Assembly: GCA_008638375.1 (NCBI GenBank)
Contig: CM018046.1
Coordinates: 46,287,206 to 46,351,205, forward strand
Length of the DNA: 64,000 bases
Reading direction: 5' to 3'
DNA from: Nyssa sinensis
Taxonomy: Eukaryota; Streptophyta; Magnoliopsida; Cornales; Nyssaceae
Both the position numbers and the translations under genes were made by a program. This document shows positions 42,121 through 57,835 of the stretch, piece after piece. The notes beneath the pieces were generated by a model, which was given only the letters and a program-made list of their open reading frames with translations, had not been told where the DNA came from and did no database searches. Each line of letters starts with the position of its first letter. Position 1 is the stretch's first letter.

Positions 42121-44325
42121 GTGATGAAGATAGCTTAATTGTTTCTCTTCGTGGATTATGAATATCGGGTTGGGAATTGTGATGGCTGATCTTCAAAGGT
42201 TTGGAAGGTGTGAGTTCTTGACTGACGATAAGAGTTCCACCAATTAGTTTTTGTGGAGCCGTTGGTTTTCTCAACTTGTACGTCATGCCGGCCTCAAAAC
42301 GACTTCTATCTTGGCACACACGTCACAATTGCAGAGACTACGCGCTTTGGACTCTCGTCACCTCTAAGTTACAGTGATTTTTTTATTATATTTTAATAAT
42401 TATTCTTCTTTCTTTCTTTGTTTTCATTTTTCATTTTCTATGTTCATTTTAAAAAAGAATGTTTTCATTTTTCATTTTCTATGTTCATTTTAAAAAAGAA
42501 AATAACGAAATATTTGGAGACACGTAATTTTTTAATTGCTTTTATTTTTCAATAAATTCAAATTTTAAAAAAATACAAAAAAATTTTTTCTCAAAAATAT
42601 CTTACCAGTCATGTATTTTATTATCTTTTTGTTTTTATTTTTTAAAATAAAATAATTTTTAAAAGCATATTCAACCAATAAAAGTTATGTAAAAAGAAAG
42701 TCAAATTCTAAGAAAAATTAAGGAGAATTCATAAAAGACATTTAATAAATTTTGAAGGACATTGAAAAGTTTACCTTGACTCTTCCAAGGATTGAATTCA
42801 TGTTACGTGCTTTAATGTAAGGTGGGTTTTGAATCTAATAATTCATTTTTCTTTTTTTTGTTTTTGCCGTATTCAAAGGTATTGACAATATCAAGGGTTA
42901 AATTTGGGATTAGGGTAAAAAAAATATATATATTATTTTAAGTTTGTTTTCAACTTATTTATTAATTTAGAGTTGTTTTAAAAATGTTTTTTAAAAAAAT
43001 ATTTTGCGTATCAAAATTATTTTTTCAAAAGACAATTTGATGAGTTTTAAAAAATGTTTTTCTAAAAAATGTTTTTAAAACTATAAAAAAAAATTACACA
43101 AATGTTCTTTATATAACTAAAAAAACCTAAAACTTATACCGTAAAAAATGTTATTAAAATTGTCTTTTTAAAAGACATTTTTAAAAATATCTTTTAAATA
43201 AACAATTTTGAAGAAGTAATGAAATATGACTTCTTTTATTAAAAAATATAGAGAAATTGTCTCTTAAAAAAATATTTTAAAAAATAATTCTAGACTAATA
43301 AATAAAATGAGAACAACTTTATTATGATAAAAAAATTTAAAAATAACCCTAAAAAAGTAAAAACTCATAATATCAAAGAATGAACAGTTTTTTACATCCA
43401 AAAACGAAAACAACTCCACAGCACAGGTAAAGATACCCGACAGGGCACGTGTAGTGTCGGCTACCCACCTTGAGAGCGTCTCACACGCACTTGTGTCAAA
43501 CAAGATGTTTAGTCAAAATGTCGAGCAGTCACATAAATGTGTGCCCCCACCGCTACGCTATAAGTTGTGTTATAATTTGCCAATGCTATTCTTTATTCTT
43601 TAACATGCATTTGGTGAAACTAAGCAGTGCATTAAATGTAACATATTTTTACATTATATGCAACTTATGTAACCCACATAATAGATTTTCATGTACCAAA
43701 TTTATAATATGGTATTATTATAAAATAAAAATATCAGATTTTGATAATTTGATTTTAATATTAAAATATTACTTTTAAAACAACAATTTTTTTTTTTAAT
43801 AAAGTATTATTGATCTTATCTTTTTTATCACTCTTAATAAAATAGGGTAAATCGGAGAATTACATGACTCTAATTTTATTTTTTTAACGAATATGTAAGA
43901 AATTTTCGGACCCAAATCGGATATTCTTTTTATCTTTTTTATTTTTTTACGTCAGATTTTTTATTATTTATTTTTTTCAAACTTGCATATTTTTTTTTTA
44001 TTTTCTCATGACAAAATAATCTTGAATCAGTGTATAATCCTATTAAAGACTTTCATCACGTTTAGGAACCCTTTGGTATTTTGAAGAGGAACCTTTGATA
44101 TTTTAACTACGTATATATGTCTAATGAATGTTTATATATCATTTATTGAAATTGATAAGTTAATAAAACTTGAATATAAAAATTTAATTAATAATTTTGC
44201 ATCTTAAAAGTTAAAAAGAATAACTCTTAAATCAAGTGATTAAATCAAATATAATTTTAAAATTTTAATTTGGTTAATTGAATGAAAATTTTATTTTACA
44301 ATAGATTATATAAAAATCAATTAAA
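42119..44325. other. AT-rich intergenic region between PUB17 and FTSH2
   Basis: No gene. A ~47-bp unit (TTTTCATTTTTCATTTTCTA...AAAAAAGAA) is tandemly duplicated at about 42418-42503. The rest is A/T-run rich. This is the likely divergent promoter space of PUB17 (minus) and FTSH2 (plus). Confidence 0.55.
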
Positions 44326-44334
44326 TTATAATTG

Positions 44335-45085
44335 GGGACACATTTATCCATTCCCTCTAAATTAGCTCGTCCCTCCATCGCAGCATCCCCTGCGCCACAC
44401 CGCACCGGCTCGTTGCACCCTCATCGATCCATCGCGCTTCCCAATCATCTGATTCGAGGTACTTCTTTAGTTCTTCTTCTTCATATTCTGGTTTTCTATA
44501 ATGCAATCGATCAATTTGGTCTTTAATTGTTAAGGAGGTTCTGCAAATTAGATAGTTTCATTTCGTATTTTTAAAAATTAGTTGATAGTTTTTTAAGAAT
44601 TGTAGTTCATTTGTATTGGTATGACCATGTTATTGATACATAGCAAGAGGGTGCGAACTGAATGATGCTTAGAACTGTTCGTGTATTCAAAGCAACCCTA
44701 AAAGATTTACTTGTGGTAGTCCAGTATCAGTTCAATTTATAGTGGAGCTACTCGCTGTGTTTCTTCTTGGGGAGTTCATTTTGTGTGTGTATATGTTGAA
44801 TAAGCATCAATTGCTGATGCCAACTGTTCCCTTTAACTCTATGGTTTGTGTTTTAAATGTTAATTTTGGACTGAATGTGGTGGATTTTCTTTTATATGCA
44901 TAGCTCATAATTTGTTGTTTCAAGAATCAACAGACAACGGTATCTTATAGGACCTGGATGGGAAGTGCCAGAAGCAGTCCATATGTTAAGTGTAATTTAT
45001 TTTTTTTCATGAAGGATTTTTCCAAAATTTTGAGAATTATGCTACATAATTATAAACTAAGCATAGAAAACTTTGAATAAGAGAA

Positions 45086-45136
<51 letters not shown>

Positions 45137-46206
45137 AAAGCATGAAGAATAGTTAATGAGTGCTTCATTAGATGCTTCAGATATATGTTGCTTGCAGCCT
45201 TTAAAGCATAGTCTACCCCGATCATCCCATTCCTGCCTGTAGTGACAATGGTTGAACCATCAGTGGACGTTTTTTTTCCTCCTATTTTGGGCTGGTTCAA
45301 TTAGAAGTTGGAACCTTTTACAAAAACTTAATTCAGTGGATATTAAAAACTTTTTGATAACTTCCACACTACTTTGATGTTTGCTCTGATATTCATATCT
45401 ACTTCATTGTGCACCTTCTCCTTCATAATCTATGTCCTTATTTTTGGCAGTGCATGTTGCTTTTCTTTGCTAACCAGATGTCATTGATAGGATCAAGACG
45501 TTGCATAGTTGGTCTTCTTTTCTCAGAAGGTTTTAGTAATAGAATTCCATATTTTATATGGAAGTGCAATGGTGACTCTTATGTCTCAATGATGTTAAAT
45601 TAACTATATATATTGTTTGTGTACCTTACCTATTTATGTGGCCCTTTGTTTTTCATTTTATGCATTAAAATCTTGCATGATTGATAAAATGTAGATAGAA
45701 GTAATTTTTTTAATTCTTTGAAATAAATTTTGAATTATTGTGAACTCTGATCTTGTATTGATTATTTATCTCACATATTATGTCCCGAGGTCAGTAAAAA
45801 AAATTCTTTCAACAAAGCTGCAGCAAATCATGACTTACCAATAAATGGACAATAGACCAAACAAATAAATATCCACACAGGGAAGGGACGAGATGAACAA
45901 TTAAATGAAAAAGGAACCAAAAAAAAACAGTGATTTTGATTCGGATGCTCTAACCAATTTGGTTACTCTTCTCAACCACCTTTATATTTTCTAGTAGTTT
46001 TTGTCCTCCCCCCCCCCCCCCCCCCCCAAAAAAAAAAAAAATTAAATGCCCCTTCACAATCACTGAACTATGGAGGTCTGATGTGGACGATAGTAGTTTT
46101 TATTTGAAATGATATTTACATTTGTTTTCTTTATATCCTCTGTAGTTAAGCTAACTTTAGGTAAATTACTATATCTGGCACAATTTTCCAGGTCGCATTA
46201 ATATAG
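44335..46206 (+). promoter_or_regulatory. Probable FTSH2 leader exon and 5' UTR intron
   Basis: A GC-richer stretch at 44335-44458 ending GATTCGAG|GTACTTC looks like a leader exon. TTTTCCAG|GTCGCATTAATATAG just before the ATG at 46207 is a good acceptor at about 46191. The implied intron (44459-46191) holds a (GT)n(TA)n tract at 45088-45133 and a poly-C/poly-A run at 46010-46041. Inferred from splice signals only. Confidence 0.5.
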
Positions 46207-50875
<4,669 letters not shown>

Positions 50876-51388
50876 TATAGCATAAATCATACTACAATTG
50901 TAAATTACCACTTGATAGTTTATCATCTGGTTAAGCATGATTGTGAAGTAGCTTCAAATGAAACTCGCATTCTTTTCGCTTGATAGTTTGAGTTTGAGTA
51001 CCAGCTGATGTAGGGAGACTAAGGGGCTATGGTAAAATTTTGAAAAAAAAAAAATTTTTACTACTATTTTTTTTATTTGAAAAAAAAAGGGAGTTGTTTT
51101 ATTTCCTTGAATTTTAATATTTACACTTTCATTGCAGCTATAATTTCTAAATTCATCATTGAGTTAGAGCATTTAACTATTGTAACAAACCATGACCTCT
51201 AAGTAGTTTCAAATAGTATTAAACATAATTCAATAAATATAATCTTTATTTATTTTCTTCTTTATTGGTATGACATGTGATGCTTATTTAGTGAAGATTT
51301 CAAAGTAAGAATATTTGATAAGTTCATTTCAGATATCCACCTTTGCCATATGATTTTTATTCGATATAAGAAAATGTTGAGGTCATCT
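50876..51388. other. FTSH2 3' flank, nothing further seen
   Basis: Probable 3' UTR followed by AT-rich DNA. Confidence 0.4.
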
Positions 51389-51920
51389 TAAATATTAGGA
51401 TAAATTATACTAATCTCTCTTGAAGTTTATGATAATTACACAAATCTTTCTTGATGTTTTTGAAATTATATTGACTTTTTTTACTTTATAAAATAATATA
51501 CATATATCTTATTTCTGTCAATTATTTTTTTAAAAAGAAAAAAATTATCTTTTTTATTTATTTAATTTTGTATTTTTTAAATTTTGAAAAAATTTTTCTA
51601 ACTTTTTTTTAAAGATTTTTTAAATTTTTTTATTTAAAACAAATTTAAGGTAAATAACTTATTTTTATTTTATATAAAAATAAATTTAAGATTTTTATCA
51701 ATATTTATTTGAAAAATGAAAAAGAAAATTAGTCAAGATTTAAAAAATTGAAAAAATAAATATGAAATTGGTAATTTTGTCATTTTAAAGAAAAAATTAC
51801 TGGAAAGAGGTATTTGTATATTATTTTGTAAAATAGGGGGAGATCAATAGAATTTTAAAAATCTCAAGAATGTAATTGTCATAAACTTCAAAAAAATCAA
51901 TGTAATTTATCCTAAATATT
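51389..51920. mobile_element. MULE-type MITE with ~115-bp inverted ends
   Basis: The element 51397-51912 (516 bp) starts AGGATAAATTATACTAATC; the reverse complement of its right end reads GGATAAATTACATTGATTT. The inverted ends continue for over 100 bp. It is flanked by TAAATATT on both sides (51389-51396, 51913-51920), 8 bp or 9 bp with one mismatch. The interior is non-coding. The end sequence resembles that of the Pack-MULE at 29367, so both probably belong to the same superfamily. Confidence 0.82.
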
Positions 51921-52901
51921 AAATACTTCCAAAATCTTAATTGATAGGAGTTAACATGGTATAGTCAAGTCTCACATAATTAATAGCTGTGCGAGGTTAA
52001 ATCTATTAATTAGTAAAATTAATGAAGTATTAAATTTTCTCAAGTCATGGTTAGTCAAAATCTTTTTTAATCTTCAATAGAGGAAAAAATTTATATATAT
52101 TTCTTCAACAATCTTTTCAACATTGTTGTTAGGAAAAAAAATACAATTTATGTCTCCTTGCTTCACTCCAAAGCAGAAGTAAAAAAAAAAAAAAAGAAGG
52201 AAAAAAAGAAGAAGAAAGAAGCAAAGAAATCTCTTTGACAGAGAAAAAAATGTAACATTTTTTAAGAGAACTTCTTAAGTCCATGTTGTGTTTGTGGTAG
52301 TTAATTCTGGTTTCAAAAGTTGAAATTTAAATAAAAATAAAATACTTGAAAAAATATTATATTATTATACAAAACTATCAACCTACAAGAAAAATATGCT
52401 TATATCGAAAATGAACTGAAAATCATTTGTAACGTATGTACATTTGTAGGATCCATTATTATCTTGTTCTTTGAATATATATTAGTGAATTAAAAATAAA
52501 TATTTATTATCATATTTTTCATTATTAATATTTATATAAGAGAGAAAGATTAGTGTCCCTCATTGAAATGTTAACTCAATTATTTATCATTACCATTAAT
52601 TAATTATTAAAATAATTAACGTGGTATTTTGGAAGGGGTTGGTATATTTATATATAGTTTTTAACGTGTTTTTTTTTAATAATTAATTGAAGTCCTATCA
52701 TAATTAGAAATTTTAAGAAGATTTCCAATGGAATGTGTCTGAATTTAAACCTATTTCTGGAATAAAAAACTGCAAAACAAAATAAAAAGGATATTTTAAT
52801 ATATATATATATATATATATTATAGTATAAATAAATGGATATGTGTATTCCAAATACACGAATGGCTCTGCTTTATCACACAGTCCACCAAGCCAACGCA
52901 A
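51921..52901. other. AT-rich spacer upstream of the PPR gene
   Basis: No gene. Contains an A/GA-rich tract at 52182-52235 and (TA)n at 52799-52820. The PPR 5' region lies at its right end. Confidence 0.5.
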
Positions 52902-54885
52902 ATGTATGGTAAGTCTTGTCTTAGGCCTCTCAGCTTCATTTCACCAAACACTCCGACTGCTGGCTTTTTCTCCACAAACACCTCTAACGAATTTACCAAC
53001 CTCTGCTCCAAAGGCCGCCTGAAGGAAGCATTCGAGACCTTCAAAACAGACATATGGACAGACCCCTCTCTCTTCTCCCACCTCCTCCAAGGATGCATAC
53101 AGATCCAATCGCCGTCACTTGCCAAACAGCTCCATTCTTTGATAATCACATCTGGGTGTTCCTCAGACAAGTTCATATCCAACCACCTCCTTAACGTGTA
53201 TTCCAAGTTCGGTAAGTTGAGAACCGCCGTTGCATTGTTCGGCGTAATGTCAAGGAAGAACATCATGTCTTGCAACATTCTGATCGGTGGGTATATGCAA
53301 AATGGTGATTTAGAGGGTGCTCGTAAGGTATTCGATGAAATGCCTGAAAGAAACGTCGCAACCTGGAATGCGATGGTTACTGGTCTGACACAATTTGAAT
53401 ATAACGAGGAGGGTTTGGCCCTTTTTTCACAAATGCATGAGTTTGGGTTTTTGCCTGATGAATTCACTCTGGGTAGTGTTCTTCGAGGTTGTGCCGGTTT
53501 GAAAGATTTGAATGCAGGGAAGCAGGTTCATGGTTATGTGATAAGATCTGGGTTTGAGTTCAGTTTGGTTGTTGGGAGTTCATTGGCTCACATGTACATG
53601 AAGTCTGGAACTTTGGGAGAAGGAGAAAAGGTGATCAAAGCGATGCCAATTCAGAATGTAGTTGCTTGCAATACACTTATCGCGGGGAGAGCTCAAAATG
53701 GATGTAATGAGGGAGCTTTGGATCAGTATAATATAATGAGAATGGCAGGGTTTAGACCTGATAAAATTACGTTTGTGAGCGTAATCAGTTCATGTTCAGA
53801 GTTAGCAACACTTCGACAAGGCCAACAGATTCACGCAGAGGTAATAAAAACCGGAGCAAGTATTGTTGTTTCTGTGGTTAGTTCATTGATTAGCATGTAC
53901 TCGAGATGTGGGTGCTTGGACGACTCTGTAAAAGCTTTCTTGGAAAGAGAAGAAGCTGATGTTGTCTTGTGGAGCTCAATGATTGCTGCTTATGGATTTC
54001 ATGGGAGAGGAGAGGAAGCCATCAATTTGTTTAATCGGATGGAGAGGGAAGGATTGGAAGCCAATGATGTTACTTTTTTAAGCTTGCTCTATGCTTGTAG
54101 TCATTGTGGATTGAAGAATAAAGGGATTGAATACTTTACTGTGATGGTAGAAAAATATGGGTTGGAGCCTCGTCTAGAACACTATACATGTGTAGTTGAT
54201 CTCCTAGGGCGATCTGGCTGTTTGGACGAAGCAGAAGCTTTTATAAGATCTATGCCAGTAAAGGCGGATGCTATTATATGGAAGACACTGTTATCTGCCT
54301 GTAAAATCCATAAAAATGCAGATATGGCAAAAAGGATTGCCGAAGAAGTTCTTAGGATTGATCCTGAGGATTCGGCTTCTTATGTGCTCCTTTCAAATAT
54401 TCAGGCGTCTGCTAAAAGATGGCAGGATGTTTCAGACGTTAGGAAAGCAATGAGAGATAGGAGGGTAAAGAAGGAGCCAGGTATAAGCTGGTTGGAGATA
54501 AGGGACCAGGTTCACCAATTTTGTATCAGTGACAAATCTCATCCACAATCCATGGAGATTGATAGGTACTTAAAAGAACTGACTTTTGAAATGAAGTTAT
54601 GTGGTTATGTGCCTGATACCGGCTCCTGTTTTGCATGACATGGATGTGGAGGAAAAAGAATATAACTTGGCACACCACAGCGAAAAGTTGGCAATCGCTT
54701 TTGCTCTAATGAACACACCAGAGGGCGTTCCAATCAGGGTGATGAAGAATTTGCGAGTCTGCAGCGATTGCCATGTTGCTATCAAGTACATATCTGAGAT
54801 CAAAAACAGAGAAATTATTGTACGGGATGCTAGTAGATTTCATCATTTCAAAAATGGGCAATGCTCTTGTGGAGATTACTGGTAG
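52902..54885 (+). CDS. DYW-class PPR protein (At2g41080-like), one frameshift before the DYW domain
   Basis: The main frame 52902-54638 (578 aa) begins with a probable organelle transit peptide, followed by a series of ~35-residue PLS-type PPR motifs ([54 protein letters not shown]) and E/E+ motifs ([34 protein letters not shown]). It runs off frame at about 54620-54638. The C-terminal DYW deaminase domain follows in the next frame to 54885: [27 protein letters not shown] (the CxxC zinc site), and the terminal CSCGDYW. A one-base indel near 54620 (GATACCGGCTCCTG) explains it. Such proteins edit C to U in plastid or mitochondrial RNA. Everything else is conserved, so this is either a very recent mutation or a base-call indel. 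Confidence 0.85.
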
Positions 54886-55875
54886 GGAGGTTACACTACT
54901 CTTGTACTTGATGGGATTATTTATATGTATCAGATTTTGAATAATGTGATTTTCTTCTCAATTATTCTGTAATGGGAACCACACCATTTTGCAAATGGAA
55001 AGAGATGAATTTGTGTCATACAGTCCTTAACAATAACTAAATTATAATGCTGTGGGTATCGCTTTTCCTTTTCCTTTTCTTTTTCTCTTTCTTTATCTTA
55101 ACATGTATTTAGCTTTCTTTTTCTTAATTCCTAATTGATGATTCAAGGTGCTTACTGCATTAGGATCAACTTGTCATTTGGTTACAGCTAGGGTTTTAAA
55201 GTTTTTACTAAATAACATGTAAGAATTTAATTATGATTTGATGTGATCATATAAGCATTTGCAATTACATTACTTGAACCTGAAAGAGGATCTTCTGTTG
55301 CAATATTATGTTTGGAATGCATAGAGGATAGAATTCAGGTGTAATTATAGAAATAGCTAGGGCTTATGCAAATTAATGGAACTGAAAATTGTAGTGGATT
55401 TGCTATAAACGTAAGGTCATAAACTCATATGGTTAAATTATCGATATACGAGGCATTGATAGTTGACATTTCATGAAAATAGGGCAAAAACTCTCAAGTC
55501 ATGGTTAGGCAAAGTGAGAGCATAACTTTAATTTTGCATGTTACTAGATTGTAGAAATCTATACTTGGGTTCTCTGGGTCCATAACATGTTTAATAAGAA
55601 CTCAGCAAGGATACATGGGGAAGGTCTAATGGAGAGATTCTAACTAGTTGAGAGAGAGTAGGAACCAATTCTTATATTTACAAGGAAGCATCGCAAAACC
55701 CATAAATGACTTCTAATAATAGGCCCACACATACTAGTAAAATTTATACTAATGCCTTGCGTGATCACTTATAGTTAAGGTCACAACCAATCAATGTGTC
55801 TTTCCAGTATCTTCTTAATCAATCAAGCGTTCCAATCAATCCATTTTTCATAAACACAAAATATAGTGAGTTATG
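54886..55875. other. Spacer, no gene seen
   Basis: AT-rich with CT-rich stretches (55065-55100). Likely PPR 3' UTR then intergenic DNA. Confidence 0.5.
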
Positions 55876-56062
55876 CTAGCCTATATCATGAAAAAAATCT
55901 TTTAATGACAACAGGGAGCAAGTAAAAGTAGCAGCTGTGCAAACAAAATCACTTCCACCGTTGATCCGTCGTGAGCAGTAAGAATAGTATCGAGTTTTTA
56001 TTGTACCACGTGGAAGGCAGGCTTCAATTAAGGTAGAATATAGAGCCAGCATTGAGACTGAA
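55870..56062 (-). pseudogene. Relic of a G-type lectin receptor kinase N-terminus
   Basis: On the minus strand TTCTACCTTAATTGAAGCCT followed by CACGTGGTACAATAA matches the N-terminal part of the lectin kinase at 60396-57836 (FYLNSSLPSTWYNN). Decayed GATCAACGG and GATTTTGTTTGCAC blocks that resemble GSRVRA and GFVCGFYC follow. The frame is broken and no kinase part is nearby. It suggests the kinase once had a tandem neighbour. Confidence 0.5.
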
Positions 56063-57835
56063 GAACAAGTTCCTGTCATTACAATAGAAGGTTGGGCAAA
56101 GCAAAGACTGAAAAAAGTGCAAGAGTATCAGAAGTAAAATGAAGCAAGCAATGATTTCTCATACAAAGTAACAATTTCACTTCTGTTTTCTTCTTAACAA
56201 ATTGTTTTCTTTGTTGATTTTTGTTTTGATGATTGAACAGAGTAAAAGAGGTGCACGAGACAGAAAGAGCACGCAGACTCAGGATATTGAAGGTAAGGGG
56301 TTCTTTGGGTAGAGACTGATCATTTTGGTGTGAATGTCTTGTTAGTTTTTCTCCTTAGCACAATGGATATGCACGTCTGTTTCAATGTATGTATTTATTT
56401 TAATTTAGATCAGTTCTATATGTTACTAATCAGTCTGACAGTAGAATAAACTTTGTTTCAGTAATTTGTCTGTGTATTTGGATCTTCTAAAGCAAGATTT
56501 ATTCATATTGAAAGAAAAGAAACCCCTGATTTCGATACCAAGTGTAATAACTAAAACTGTTTAGTTGTTTTCCTAATATAGTCCTGTAACAAGATCTCAA
56601 AACATTTATCATCAAAAACTTCATCTCTGCACAAACAATAAAAATTAAGTTAATGGGTCATGGCCTGTGGACCAAATACAAAATTGCAGCAAAAAATACA
56701 TGAAAGACTTTAGCTGTAACATTTTTTATTTAGCCCCAAAAAAACAAAACTTTGGAAAATTTCTCAAAAGAATTGGCCTTATAATGTTTCCATTAATTTT
56801 TTGCAATACCGTTGTCACTGCAAATAAAAGTTTCTTTCAAATTTTCAGTATATAATAAGAGAAAATTATGGCAACTAGATTTGGTACATTCTATGCTGCT
56901 AAAACCTTGATAGTAACTTGACTAAAGGGCTACTCACAGGGATGTGCGGAATTATCTGAGTTGCAGCATGCCTACATGTGGAAATATTGTGAGGAGCCAT
57001 TGTTATCGGGCTGTTAAGCTTAATAATGCGGTTTGAATCTAAAGGCAGCCTTTTCCTGAAAATAATGACAGAGGTTTGGTCGGTATCTAGCTTTACCACT
57101 CCTAGCACCGTGCATTGATGGAGAAATGAAACTAGGTGATGGCCTCTATTTGTCTAATATTTTGCGCTTGTCATTCTTGAAGACAGGAAGTTTTATGGAG
57201 CTGTGAAGAAATTGTGGAAAACTGGAGGAAAAAATGCTGAGAATCCAGTTTTAAAACTAGAAGATTTAGGCAATAAAGAAGAAGAAACAGTCAATTTAAA
57301 TGGAAGGCAGGATTTCTGTAGGCACCCCAAAACCAAAAGTACAACCTAGTTAGAAGGAAAAAGATTAAGGGTCTTTTAATCAATATGTCAAAAGAAATTA
57401 ATGTCTCGATAATCATAGAAATATATACTATATTTAAGGTGAAGAACTACATAATCATTGATTTTCAATTTCTGAATCTCAAGTTCATAATATGGGTAAT
57501 AAGGAAGAAAAATCTTGAGAAATGGCTCTGGTACCCAAAAACCGACACATTGAAAGGCATGGTGATGCCTGTAAAAGCATACCTGAAGTCCTGTTGTAGT
57601 TAGGGCTAATAGGTTTTGCCTGGAATTGAAACAATCAACAAATTTCAACACTAAATGAACAACCAGCTGATTTTTCTTAACTGAAATTTTTATTGTGCTT
57701 GAAAACACATCCTGGAAACAAAAACTAATTGCTTGATCACAAATGTCGTGAATTTGATTTGCATACAATTCAATGAAATGTTTTTGGAAGTTCAGGAACT
57801 TTTTTTTTTTTACCTTGTGTCATGGACTCATGCTT
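56063..57835. other. Spacer, nothing convincing
   Basis: Several short frames exist (for example 57388-57768 minus, 56667-56855 plus) but none has a recognisable domain. Composition is AT-rich. Confidence 0.45.
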
